From Streptococcus oralis (GTDB lineage: Bacteria; Bacillota; Bacilli; Lactobacillales; Streptococcaceae), in contig NZ_CP097843.1 in NCBI RefSeq assembly GCF_023611505.1, positions 930,001 through 994,000 on the forward strand: 64,000 bases of DNA, given 5' to 3'. The notes under the pieces are model-generated. The model was not told the DNA's origin. It made no database searches and saw only the letters and a program-made list of their open reading frames with translations. The position numbers were made by a program, and so were the translations under genes. Below are positions 9,522-17,538 of the stretch, one piece after another (the stretch's first letter is position 1; each line of letters opens with the position of its first letter).

Positions 9522-10423
9522 AACATCACCCCCATCATGTAAGAATAAAGTAAGACAAGCAGAGTCACGATGCCCGTGAATTGCCAGATGAAGCGCGCTT
9601 TGAGATAGTGTTTCATCATGAGGAGATTTTTGATATCAAGCATGGGGCCAATGACTAGAAAAGCAAGGACTGGCGCTAGGCCGAAGCTCGAGAGGAGAGA
9701 AGCACCGATAAAGGCATCCGCCTCACTACAGAGGGAAAGGAGAAAGGCAAGAAGCATGAGCAAGAGAATCGCAAGGACAGGACTAGCACTGATAGAGGTC
9801 AGGATCCGAGTCGGGACATAGACTTGCACGATAGCTGCAAAGAGACAACCAAAGACCAGGTAACGACCCATATCGAAAAACTCGTCAATAGCCTGTATAA
9901 AGACCTGAAGGACTTTTCTAGCAGGAGTCAAGTGTGAAAAGTCATGTTCATGACAAGAAATAGGATTTTCTTTTTGAATGGGTTCCTTCCAGAAAAATCC
10001 TAAGAAAATCCCCAGAACCAAAGCAATCACAATAGCTCCCAGCGCTCGCAAAAAGGCAAACTTTAATGAATTGCCAAAGGCAGAATAGGTAGCGAAAAGA
10101 ACGATTGGATTGATGATAGGAGCAGTCACCAGAAAGGGAACGGCCGTGTAGCTAGGGACTTTCTTTTCCAAAAAACGATTGATAATCGGGACGATTCCAC
10201 ACTCGCAGGATGGGAAGAGAAAGCCAATGAAGGTACCAAAAAAGATCCTCCCCCAACGATTGCGAGGGAGAAACTCAGTGACTTTATCAGGTGTGATATA
10301 GACCTCAATCAACCCCGAAATCAGACTCCCAATCAAGACAAAAGGAAGGGCTTCAATCATGATAGAGAGAAAAATAGCTCCTGCTTGCAAGATGCTAGGA
10401 GGAAGAGATTGGAAAATCGTCAT
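9518..10423 (-). CDS. DUF318/YraQ-type permease (YcgR-like)
   Basis: A 301-residue integral membrane protein with about eight hydrophobic segments. The family hallmark PSCECGIVPIINRF (about residues 71-84) is present; the paired cysteines are typical of this permease family, which includes arsenical and putative metal-associated exporters. A second conserved block, LCSEADAFIGASL, occurs near residue 230. The substrate is unknown. It starts three bases after the ORF for the 43-residue protein and overlaps the TIGR03943 gene by four bases, so all three are one transcription unit on the minus strand. Confidence 0.8.
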   Translation of the reverse strand: MTIFQSLPPSILQAGAIFLSIMIEALPFVLIGSLISGLIEVYITPDKVTEFLPRNRWGRIFFGTFIGFLFPSCECGIVPIINRFLEKKVPSYTAVPFLVTAPIINPIVLFATYSAFGNSLKFAFLRALGAIVIALVLGIFLGFFWKEPIQKENPISCHEHDFSHLTPARKVLQVFIQAIDEFFDMGRYLVFGCLFAAIVQVYVPTRILTSISASPVLAILLLMLLAFLLSLCSEADAFIGASLLSSFGLAPVLAFLVIGPMLDIKNLLMMKHYLKARFIWQFTGIVTLLVLLYSYMMGVML

Positions 10424-10555
10424 CTATTTTTTCTTCTCAACTTTTTCTTTTTTGTCTTTGTCATCTGGGAAAGTGACTTGTGTTAAGTCAGGAAGTTTGG
10501 CGAATTCTTCAAACATCTTGTCCAAGTCATCCGTTTTTGTAAATTTAACAGCCAT
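10424..10555 (-). CDS. 43-residue lysine-rich small protein (SPJ_0845-like)
   Basis: A short gene encoding MAVKFTKTDDLDKMFEEFAK followed by a proline-containing middle and a highly charged DDKDKKEKVEKKK tail. It has a good SD (GAGGTAGG) 6 bases before the ATG and its own -10 box at 10586-10591. It stops immediately before the permease ATG. I recall a small conserved pneumococcal family named after SPJ_0845 with this sequence type. The function is unknown. Being soluble, charged and first in the operon, it might accompany the permease, but this is inference. Confidence 0.75.
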   Translation of the reverse strand: MAVKFTKTDDLDKMFEEFAKLPDLTQVTFPDDKDKKEKVEKKK

Positions 10556-10585
10556 GGGCCTACCTCGTTTCTAAATGTTACCTCT

Positions 10586-10591
10586 ATTATA
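10586..10591 (-). promoter_or_regulatory. -10 box of the small protein / permease operon
   Basis: TATAAT on the minus strand (in the context AGTATAATAG), 30 bases upstream of the SPJ_0845-like ATG. Confidence 0.6.
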
Positions 10592-10674
10592 CTATTATTT
10601 TGCGGAAAAGGGATTATTTTTATTTTGATAATCAAAGAGGTAAAAACAGGTAAGGTGAAACAAGCTTTGTTCCT

Positions 10675-10685
10675 TATGGTATAAT
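10675..10685 (+). promoter_or_regulatory. Extended -10 promoter placing the tex transcript start at its ATG
   Basis: TATGGTATAAT (hexamer 10680-10685). Six bases (AGGTTT) then the ATG at 10692: the predicted +1 is the A of the start codon. No upstream SD. Confidence 0.7.
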
Positions 10686-10691
10686 AGGTTT

Positions 10692-12821
10692 ATGGATAAA
10701 AAATATGAAAAAATCTCCCAAGATTTGGGTGTAACCTTAAAGCAAATCGATACTGTTCTAAGTTTAACGGCAGAAGGGGCGACGATTCCTTTCATCGCAC
10801 GTTATCGGAAGGACATGACTGGTAGTCTGGATGAGGTGGCGATTAAGGCTATTATCGACTTGGATAAAAGTCTGACAAATCTCAACGACCGTAAAGAAGC
10901 TGTCTTGGCTAAGATTCAAGAACAAGGCAAGCTAACAAAGGAATTGGAAGAAGCTATCTTAGCTGCCGAAAAACTAGCAGACGTAGAAGAACTTTACCTA
11001 CCCTACAAGGAAAAGCGACGGACCAAGGCAACCATTGCTCGTGAAGCTGGACTCTTTCCTCTTGCTCGCTTGATCTTGCAGAATGTAGATGGTTTAGAGA
11101 AAGAAGCTGAGAAATTTGTCTGTGAAGGATTTGCAACTGGTCAAGAAGCCTTGGCTGGAGCAGTTGATATCTTGGTAGAAGCCTTATCCGAAGATGTCAA
11201 TCTACGTGCTATGACCTATCAGGAGGTGCTGAGACACTCTAAAATCACCTCGCAAGTCAAGGATGAAAGTCTCGATGAAAAACAAGTGTTTCAGATATAT
11301 TACGATTTCTCAGAGACAGTTGGCAACATGCAGGGCTATCGTACCTTGGCTCTCAATCGTGGGGAGAAGCTAGGCGTCTTAAAAGTCGGTTTTGAACATG
11401 CGACAGATCGTATCCTAGCTTTCTTTGCTGCTCGTTTCAAGGTGAAAAATGCCTATATTGATGAAGTTGTTCAACAGTCAGTTAAGAAAAAGGTCTTGCC
11501 TGCTATCGAGCGCCGTATTCGGACAGAATTGACTGAGAAAGCGGAAGAAGGGGCTATCCAACTCTTTTCAGACAATCTGCGCAATCTCCTCTTGGTTGCT
11601 CCGCTAAAAGGCCGCGTGGTTCTAGGCTTTGACCCTGCCTTTCGTACAGGTGCCAAGCTGGCTGTCGTTGATGCAACGGGGAAAATGCTGACGACACAAG
11701 TCATTTATCCTGTTAAACCAGCATCAGCTCGTCAGATTGAAGAAGCCAAGCGAGATTTGGCCGATCTGATTGGTCAGTACAGTGTAGAAATCATTGCCAT
11801 TGGAAACGGAACTGCCAGTCGTGAGAGTGAAGCCTTTGTGGCGGAAGTTCTGAAAGATTTTCCAGAAGTCAGCTATGTTATTGTCAATGAAAGTGGTGCT
11901 TCTGTCTACTCTGCCAGTGAACTTGCTCGTCAGGAGTTTCCAGAATTAACCGTTGAAAAACGCTCTGCTATCTCTATCGCCCGTCGTTTGCAAGATCCTC
12001 TTGCTGAGTTGGTGAAAATTGATCCCAAATCCATCGGTGTCGGTCAATACCAACACGATGTTAGTCAGAAGAAACTATCTGAGAGTCTGGACTTTGTCGT
12101 CGATACCGTGGTCAACCAGGTTGGTGTCAATGTCAATACAGCCAGCCCAGCTCTTCTTTCACACGTAGCTGGACTCAATAAAACCATCTCTGAAAATATC
12201 GTCAAATACCGTGAGGAAGAAGGAAAAATCACTTCACGCGCTCAAATCAAGAAGGTTCCTCGTCTGGGTGCCAAAGCCTTTGAGCAGGCTGCTGGTTTCC
12301 TCCGTATCCCTGAAAGTAGCAATATCCTCGATAATACTGGAGTTCACCCAGAAAACTATGGTGCTGTTAAGGAGCTCTTCAAACGTTTAGATATTAAAGA
12401 TCTAAACGAAGAAGCACAAAATAAGCTTAAGTCCCTTTCTGTCAAGGAAATGGCGCAAGAACTAGAAGTTGGCCCAGAAACCCTTAAAGATATTATTGCT
12501 GACCTCCTCAAACCAGGTCGTGATTTCCGTGACTCTTTTGATGCTCCAGTTCTCCGTCAAGATGTTCTGGATATCAAGGATCTTGTTGTCGGACAGAAGC
12601 TAGAAGGAGTGGTGCGTAATGTCGTTGACTTCGGTGCCTTCGTTGATATCGGAATTCACGAGGACGGCTTGATTCATATTTCCCACATGAGTCGCAAATT
12701 TATCAAACACCCCAGCCAAGTGGTGTCAGTCGGAGATTTGGTAACGGTTTGGGTCAAGAAAATCGATACGGAACGTGATAAAGTCAATCTGTCGCTCCTA
12801 GCTCCAGATGAAACTGACTGA
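10692..12821 (+). CDS. tex: Tex family RNA-binding protein
   Basis: A 709-residue protein of the Tex/YqgF/S1 family, linked to transcription-complex and RNA handling. The N-terminal helical part contains [19 protein letters not shown] (about residues 30-48). The YqgF-like RNase-H fold is in the middle ([17 protein letters not shown], about 313-329, and [13 protein letters not shown]). Helix-hairpin-helix segments follow ([16 protein letters not shown]), and the C-terminal S1 domain (about 630-705) has [17 protein letters not shown]. The length is typical and there is no break. It overlaps sprT by 14 bases, so the two are coupled. The mRNA is predicted to be leaderless. Confidence 0.93.
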   Translation: MDKKYEKISQDLGVTLKQIDTVLSLTAEGATIPFIARYRKDMTGSLDEVAIKAIIDLDKSLTNLNDRKEAVLAKIQEQGKLTKELEEAILAAEKLADVEELYLPYKEKRRTKATIAREAGLFPLARLILQNVDGLEKEAEKFVCEGFATGQEALAGAVDILVEALSEDVNLRAMTYQEVLRHSKITSQVKDESLDEKQVFQIYYDFSETVGNMQGYRTLALNRGEKLGVLKVGFEHATDRILAFFAARFKVKNAYIDEVVQQSVKKKVLPAIERRIRTELTEKAEEGAIQLFSDNLRNLLLVAPLKGRVVLGFDPAFRTGAKLAVVDATGKMLTTQVIYPVKPASARQIEEAKRDLADLIGQYSVEIIAIGNGTASRESEAFVAEVLKDFPEVSYVIVNESGASVYSASELARQEFPELTVEKRSAISIARRLQDPLAELVKIDPKSIGVGQYQHDVSQKKLSESLDFVVDTVVNQVGVNVNTASPALLSHVAGLNKTISENIVKYREEEGKITSRAQIKKVPRLGAKAFEQAAGFLRIPESSNILDNTGVHPENYGAVKELFKRLDIKDLNEEAQNKLKSLSVKEMAQELEVGPETLKDIIADLLKPGRDFRDSFDAPVLRQDVLDIKDLVVGQKLEGVVRNVVDFGAFVDIGIHEDGLIHISHMSRKFIKHPSQVVSVGDLVTVWVKKIDTERDKVNLSLLAPDETD

Positions 12822-13251
12822 GTACGTTCAGTCTGTTTCCCTTGAAGACTTTGGTAGACCTTTCACGCACCAAGCCCAGTGGAATTCTCGTCTGCGAACG
12901 ACAGGTGGACGATTTTTCCCAAAGGATGGGCATTTGGACTTTAATCCAAAGGTTTATAATGAACTAGGTTTGGAAGTCTTTCGCAAAATCGTGCGTCATG
13001 AACTCTGTCACTATCATCTTTATTTTGAGAAAAAGGGTTATCGCCATAAGGACCGAGATTTTAAGGAACTGTTGAAAGAAGTGGATGGACTGCGCTTTGT
13101 ACCACCTTTGAGAGCCCAAAGTAGTTACCTAGTCTATCAGTGTCAATCCTGCCAGCAATCCTATCAACGAAAGAGGAAGATTGACACGAAACGCTATCGC
13201 TGTGGAGTCTGTCGAGGTAAACTCGTCATTTTAAATCGGCCTAAGGACTGA
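12808..13251 (+). CDS. SprT-like zinc metalloprotease-fold protein
   Basis: A 147-residue protein with the HExxH zinc motif in [20 protein letters not shown] (about residues 65-84) and, near the C-terminus, a zinc ribbon with two CxxC pairs (CQSC and CGVC). The SprT/Spartan family resembles proteases for DNA-protein crosslinks, but the role of the bacterial version is not established. The start codon is inside the end of tex (ATGAAACTGACTGA), which implies coupled translation. Confidence 0.88.
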   Translation: MKLTEYVQSVSLEDFGRPFTHQAQWNSRLRTTGGRFFPKDGHLDFNPKVYNELGLEVFRKIVRHELCHYHLYFEKKGYRHKDRDFKELLKEVDGLRFVPPLRAQSSYLVYQCQSCQQSYQRKRKIDTKRYRCGVCRGKLVILNRPKD

Positions 13252-13310
13252 TGTTCTTGGTTCCGTTTCATGCTATACTACTAGTAAGAATACCGAAAGA
13301 GGAAACAATC

Positions 13311-13583
13311 ATGAATACAAAATTTTATAAAATGAGACGAAATCGTATGGTATCAGGAGTTTTAGCTGGTCTATCAGACAAGTGGAATTTTGATGTAACC
13401 CTAGTCCGCTTTCTCTTCGCCATTTTTACTGTGGCAAATTTTGGAGTCGGAGTGATAATCTACATCATCCTTGCCTCTATCCTACCAACCAAGGAAGACA
13501 TTGAAGCCGAAATGTACGGAACAGGACCACGAAAAATCAAAGAAGCCCAACCAATCAATGATGATGATGGCTGGTTTTGGTGA
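13311..13583 (+). CDS. PspC-domain small membrane protein
   Basis: A 90-residue protein. The start at 13311 is preferred over an in-frame upstream codon at 13251 because of the SD AAAGAGGAAA directly before it and because FYKMRRNRMVSGVLAGLSDK is the usual N-terminus of this family. One amphipathic/transmembrane stretch (about residues 33-60) is followed by an acidic tail ending in DDGWFW. PspC domains are known from phage-shock envelope stress systems; in streptococci these stand-alone versions have no defined function. It has a candidate promoter (TGCTATACT, about 13272-13280), so it can be transcribed separately from tex-sprT. Confidence 0.85.
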   Translation: MNTKFYKMRRNRMVSGVLAGLSDKWNFDVTLVRFLFAIFTVANFGVGVIIYIILASILPTKEDIEAEMYGTGPRKIKEAQPINDDDGWFW

Positions 13584-13646
13584 GATTTAACAGTAAATAT
13601 TTATTATTTGCACTATGATACTTAAAAGAAGTAGCATAAATGATTG

Positions 13647-13682
13647 AAAATCCCTTGTGGCTAAATAACCACAAGGGATTTT
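13647..13682. terminator. Bidirectional terminator between the PspC-domain gene and the exporter operon
   Basis: Perfect 14-bp arms AAAATCCCTTGTGG / CCACAAGGGATTTT around an 8-nt loop, located between two convergent genes. Confidence 0.9.
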
Positions 13683-13687
13683 GGTAT

Positions 13688-14338
13688 TTAATTATATTCT
13701 GTTTCGTCTTTAGAAAGACGAATTACCTGATCAGCCATTTTCCAAATACTAGGATTGTGAGTTGCGATGATAATTGTTCTATTAGCATTACGAAGTTCAA
13801 GGAGAATTTCCATAATTTCCTTGGAATTTTTGGGGTCTAGCGAGGCGGTAGGCTCATCAGCTAGAATTAAGGGAGGGTCTTTCAGGATAATCTTAGCAAG
13901 CGCTACGCGTTGAGCTTCACCACCAGATAATTCATAGATGTTTTGGTTGAGACTTAGATAATCCAGTCTGACAGCTTGCAGTGCTTGAAGAAGAAGTCTC
14001 TCTTTCTCTTGTTTTTTTTTCTTCTTTTTACCAATCAGTCCCAGCTCAAGGTTTTCTCGAATGGTCTGACTTTCTAATAGTCCAAAGTTCTGGAAGAGAT
14101 AACCTAGCTCGTTACGATAGAATTCCTCATTTTTTAGTGAGGTCAAAGACTTTCCTTTGTAAACTATTTCTCCTTTGTCGAAAGTCTCTAGTTTTGCAAG
14201 CATATTGAGCAAAGTGGTTTTTCCACAACCACTGTCTCCTATCAAAGCATACACCATACCACTTTGAAAATTCAGATTCAAGTCTGAAAAAATAATACGA
14301 GAACCAAATTGTTTCCAAATATGTTGTAATTCAATCAT
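13688..14338 (-). CDS. ABC transporter ATPase of the lactococcin-972 exporter/immunity type
   Basis: A 216-residue ATPase. The start at 14338 (MIELQHIWKQFG) is supported by the strong SD AAAGGAGGA just upstream; a longer in-frame form would begin at 14389 inside the partner gene. Walker A is GDSGCGKTTLL (about residues 34-44), the signature is LSGGEAQRVALA and Walker B is LILADEPTASLD, followed by the H-loop ATHN. It pairs with the upstream DUF1430 permease. In many lactic acid bacteria this pair sits behind a lactococcin-972-family bacteriocin gene and is thought to export it or give immunity. No bacteriocin gene is visible here. Confidence 0.85.
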   Translation of the reverse strand: MIELQHIWKQFGSRIIFSDLNLNFQSGMVYALIGDSGCGKTTLLNMLAKLETFDKGEIVYKGKSLTSLKNEEFYRNELGYLFQNFGLLESQTIRENLELGLIGKKKKKKQEKERLLLQALQAVRLDYLSLNQNIYELSGGEAQRVALAKIILKDPPLILADEPTASLDPKNSKEIMEILLELRNANRTIIIATHNPSIWKMADQVIRLSKDETEYN

Positions 14339-14339
14339 A

Positions 14340-16334
14340 CTATCCTCCTTTGATAATGCTAGCATAAGTTTTAGTTTCCTTTTTATCACAAATTTTTAAT
14401 AGAAGAATAGCTAAACTTGAAAAGCTGAGAAATAGAAACAGCGTAATCCATAAATTCTTAGAGATATATAGTGCTATACTACTTCCAATGAAGAGAGCTG
14501 CTATTTGAGAAGTGATATATCTATTGTGTAATTCAAAGAAATAATAGCCTGCTATTTTTTTCAAGAATATGGTTTTGCGAAAGGCTTCAAAATAGAGCAG
14601 ATTTAAACTTGTAAACAGCAAAATTGAAGTCAAAATAGCAAACATAGCACTCGCTAGGTTACTAAAAATTTCGATTTTAATTTTTTGATTTAACTGGAGA
14701 TAGGTTTCCCTAGCAGACGATAGCCCTGAGACCATTTGATCAAGTTGATAGTGTTTCAAAAGTTCTTGTGTCTGGTGGAGGTCTGTAAAATAGAGATATT
14801 CTAGATTTGTAAACCAGAAGATGGAGGAAGCCTTACCAAGTGCTTTAGGAGAAAGCACAAGAAAGATGGGATTTGATAACCATTGATCATAAGCGATATG
14901 GGTGGTATTATAGAGAAATACATCATTATTTTGATTGGTATAAGCTATACTAACTTCGACAGTTTGATTAGACTCGCTACTGTATAATCGGTTGGTTAAC
15001 TCTTGTTGCAAGTTTGCTTTTATATCTTTTTCATTTTTTTGTAGTTCTTCTGGGAGTATGGCAAGAATCTGTCCATCTTTGAGGGTGCTGATTTTTTGAA
15101 AGACTTCTGATGATAAGTCCATACCTTCCTTTTTGAAGTAGCTGGGCGTGACGTAGAGAATATTTTTTCCTTCCACACCATAAGGGTTATTTTCAGTTTC
15201 ATTATGATTTGAGGTAGCTTGCTTAAGAGCTTGCTCAACTAGATTATGTTTAATAAGGAAGGCATTCTCATTATCTATAGCATGCTGAATAAAGTCAAAC
15301 CATTTATTAGCATTTGTTTGTAGTTCATCTGAATTTTTCATCTGACTGGAACGCCCTGTTTGAAGATTGACAACATTGGAGCGTTGTTCCCAAGTAGCTT
15401 GTCCAGCCTCATTTTTCTCAAGGATATGATAGTAAGTAGACATTCGTCCAAATCCTACAATAACCAGTAGAATGGCAAGTACCTGACCAAAGTAGAGAAT
15501 GCGTAGGATTGACTTGATTGGTAATTTCCCTTTGATGATAGAGAGGAGATGAACTTTTTTCAAAGAAATGGTAAAAAGAAGGGCAATTAGGAGGCTAAGT
15601 AAGAAAAGTAGGCTATTGTAAAGAATAAAAAGTATTCCTAAAAAAGTTTGAACCTCATAAGGATATCCTAGGGAAATGAGCAAGACACTTGCTATCAGCA
15701 AAGCAGGAAGACCAAAAAGAAGGATATCAAGTCCGTCTCTTGCGAGAGAACGAAAGAAGAGATGGCTCAGTCGTTCTCCAGAAATCAACCGAATCCCTGA
15801 CTGAGAGAGAGATTGAATTTGGCCAATAACAATCAAAGCTAAGAAAGTCAGCAAAAAGATTAACATACTGATGAGCTGATCAGGTTGGGTAAACATGGCC
15901 AGTACGAAGGATACTCTGTCATTTTCAAATGCATTCGCTTTTTCTAGTCCAAGTTCTTTCAGATGAGTAGCCAATTCTTGACTAGTTAGGGTTCCGCTGA
16001 TAATATTGTAGTTGTTGAGAAGATCGCTCTTGTGAATGCTTTCTTGACTTGCTGGGGGCATCCAGTCTGGGAGTTGCCCATCTCCAAAAGCTTCGTAGAG
16101 AGTTTTTGATTTTCCATCACTATCCACTTCCCAAATAGTTCTTGCGATGAGACTATTATGTTTCCTAGCAAGGCTGTCTAATTCTTGTTTGAGGGTAGTA
16201 TAATCGACTTGACCACTGTGTACAGCCACACCTGGAAATAGGCGTTGAGGAAGAGCTTCTTTCCAAAAGGACAGAGTGGCAATGAGGAAGAAAGTTAAAA
16301 GAAGATTGCTGATGAAGAGAAAAACACGTTTCAT
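14340..16334 (-). CDS. Bacteriocin-associated integral membrane protein (DUF1430, TIGR01654-like)
   Basis: A 664-residue membrane protein with the architecture of the lactococcin-972-associated permease: one N-terminal span (about 5-22), an extracellular part, four spans between about 145 and 310, a long extracellular loop to about 545, and three or four C-terminal spans. This resembles a FtsX/MacB-type permease with a big external sensor loop. The ATPase gene follows after one base and has an SD at its start. Upstream lies a terminator-like hairpin only 12 bases from the start region, so expression may depend on read-through. The function (bacteriocin export or self-protection) is inferred from the family. 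Confidence 0.82.
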   Translation of the reverse strand: MKRVFLFISNLLLTFFLIATLSFWKEALPQRLFPGVAVHSGQVDYTTLKQELDSLARKHNSLIARTIWEVDSDGKSKTLYEAFGDGQLPDWMPPASQESIHKSDLLNNYNIISGTLTSQELATHLKELGLEKANAFENDRVSFVLAMFTQPDQLISMLIFLLTFLALIVIGQIQSLSQSGIRLISGERLSHLFFRSLARDGLDILLFGLPALLIASVLLISLGYPYEVQTFLGILFILYNSLLFLLSLLIALLFTISLKKVHLLSIIKGKLPIKSILRILYFGQVLAILLVIVGFGRMSTYYHILEKNEAGQATWEQRSNVVNLQTGRSSQMKNSDELQTNANKWFDFIQHAIDNENAFLIKHNLVEQALKQATSNHNETENNPYGVEGKNILYVTPSYFKKEGMDLSSEVFQKISTLKDGQILAILPEELQKNEKDIKANLQQELTNRLYSSESNQTVEVSIAYTNQNNDVFLYNTTHIAYDQWLSNPIFLVLSPKALGKASSIFWFTNLEYLYFTDLHQTQELLKHYQLDQMVSGLSSARETYLQLNQKIKIEIFSNLASAMFAILTSILLFTSLNLLYFEAFRKTIFLKKIAGYYFFELHNRYITSQIAALFIGSSIALYISKNLWITLFLFLSFSSLAILLLKICDKKETKTYASIIKGG

Positions 16335-16346
16335 AGGAACCTCTTT

Positions 16347-16376
16347 CTAAAAAAGAGGGAGATCAACCTCCCTCTT
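16347..16376 (-). terminator. Terminator/attenuator hairpin in the leader of the DUF1430-ABC operon
   Basis: Read on the minus strand: AAGAGGGAG-GTTGAT-CTCCCTCTT followed by a run of six T, then the SD AGAAAGAGG and the DUF1430 ATG. In lactococcin-972-type operons a terminator often sits between the bacteriocin gene and the transporter genes; here there is no gene in front of it. Confidence 0.75.
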
Positions 16377-16548
16377 CATTGCAGTTATACGAATTATAGC
16401 TTACTACTTTTTAAAATAAGCACTAAAAAACTAAAGTTTTACAAGGTATCGAAGAAAACCCTTTCATAATTATATTTTATTCCTTTTTTAAAAATAAAAC
16501 AAGCAATGACAGGACTTCTTATAGTAGCCATTTTCAAAAAAATTCCTC

Positions 16549-16570
16549 AATCTTACAAAAATGTAAGATT
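16549..16570. promoter_or_regulatory. BceR-type operator (perfect inverted repeat)
   Basis: AATCTTACA-AAAA-TGTAAGATT: 9-bp perfect arms with a 4-nt centre. The core TTACA-N4-TGTAA fits the TNACA-N4-TGTAA consensus known for BceR-type response regulators. It lies about 50 bp upstream of the likely -10 of the BceAB-like operon and about 75 bp upstream of the -10 of the divergent exporter operon. Confidence 0.75.
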
Positions 16571-16654
16571 AAAGTTTCTTTTGTAAGGTTAGGTTATGGC
16601 AGGCTACCTTTTTTTGCGATAAACTAAACTCATAAAGAACAAAGGAGCAAAACC

Positions 16655-16765
16655 ATGAAAAGAATTTTACAAAAGAAAACAAGAAAACCAAGTCAAAAAG
16701 ATATCGAGCGTGTTCAACTAGGATGCGCTATGATGCAAGCACAATTTCAATTGATGGGATATTAA
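16655..16765 (+). CDS. 36-residue basic peptide encoded ahead of bceAB
   Basis: ATG at 16655 with the SD AAAGGAG 7 bases upstream, stop at 16763-16765. The peptide starts MKRILQKKTRKPSQKD, is strongly basic at the N-terminus and ends in AQFQLMGY. It has no signal peptide or membrane span. It is the first ORF of the BceAB-like transcript, and bceA starts 13 bases after its stop with its own SD (AAGGAG). I do not recognise the peptide. It could be a leader peptide, a small regulator of the transporter or simply a conserved short ORF. Confidence 0.6.
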   Translation: MKRILQKKTRKPSQKDIERVQLGCAMMQAQFQLMGY

Positions 16766-16778
16766 GAAGGAGAAAATC

Positions 16779-17537
16779 ATGACACTTTTAGATGTAAAAC
16801 ACGTTCAAAAAATCTACAAAACACGTTTCCAAGGCAACCAAGTAGAGGCCCTCAAGGACATTCACTTTACTGTGGAAAAGGGTGACTACGTAGCTATCAT
16901 GGGAGAGTCTGGCTCAGGGAAGTCTACTCTACTCAACATCCTAGCAATGCTAGATAAACCAACTCGTGGGCAGGTTTACCTAAATGGAACAGACACAGCA
17001 ACCATTAAAAATTCTCAGGCTTCTAGCTTCCGTCGTGAGAAGTTGGGATTTGTCTTCCAAGACTTTAACTTGCTAGATACTCTATCGGTCAAAGACAATA
17101 TCTTGCTTCCGCTAGTTTTATCAAGAAGACCCATCACAGAGATGATGAAGAAATTGGTGGTAACAGCTGAAAATTTAGGCATCAACCAATTGCAAGAGAA
17201 GTACCCTTACGAGATCTCTGGTGGTCAAAAACAGCGGGTTGCAGTAGCACGCGCCATCATCACTGAACCTGAAATTCTCCTTGCGGATGAGCCAACTGGG
17301 GCACTTGACTCCAAGTCATCTTCAGCCTTACTCGACGTTTTTGATGAAATCAATGAGCGCGGGCAAACCATTCTCATGGTAACCCACTCTACAGCTGCAG
17401 CCAGCAGGGCCAAGCGCGTTCTCTTTATCAAGGACGGAATTCTTTACAACCAAATCTACCGTGGAGAGAAAACAGAACGTCAGATGTTCCAAGAAATCTC
17501 TGATACCTTGACTGTTATGGCAAGTGAGGTGAATTAG
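16779..17537 (+). CDS. BceA-like ABC transporter ATPase (antimicrobial-peptide resistance)
   Basis: A 252-residue ATPase with Walker A GESGSGKSTLLN (about residues 41-52), the signature [16 protein letters not shown], Walker B ILLADEPTGALDSKSS and an H-loop MVTHS. The sequence and the partner (a 662-residue permease with a large loop) are those of BceAB/VirAB-type transporters, which free cell-wall precursors from peptide antibiotics such as bacitracin and also act as the sensor for a BceRS two-component system. In pneumococcus I recall the homologues as SP_0913/SP_0912, controlled by TCS01. No kinase or regulator gene is present nearby, so any regulator must be encoded elsewhere. The SD AAGAAGGAG precedes the ATG. 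Confidence 0.9.
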   Translation: MTLLDVKHVQKIYKTRFQGNQVEALKDIHFTVEKGDYVAIMGESGSGKSTLLNILAMLDKPTRGQVYLNGTDTATIKNSQASSFRREKLGFVFQDFNLLDTLSVKDNILLPLVLSRRPITEMMKKLVVTAENLGINQLQEKYPYEISGGQKQRVAVARAIITEPEILLADEPTGALDSKSSSALLDVFDEINERGQTILMVTHSTAAASRAKRVLFIKDGILYNQIYRGEKTERQMFQEISDTLTVMASEVN

Positions 17538-17538
17538 T

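Larger units (their letters stand above)
16335..16654. other. 320-bp intergenic region between two divergent transporter operons
   Basis: It holds the attenuator hairpin (16347-16376), a minus-strand -10 TATAAT (16469-16474) with no good -35, the inverted repeat 16549-16570, and a candidate plus-strand -10 (TAAACT, 16620-16625). On the minus strand only ORFs of 10-14 codons occur. I found no bacteriocin precursor. Confidence 0.6.

Noticed and set aside
16420..16466. 14-codon minus-strand ORF (MKGFSSIPCKTLVF) upstream of the DUF1430 gene as a peptide precursor
   Set aside because: Its ATG overlaps the predicted -10/+1 region, it has no proper SD spacing, and lactococcin-972 precursors are about 90 residues.
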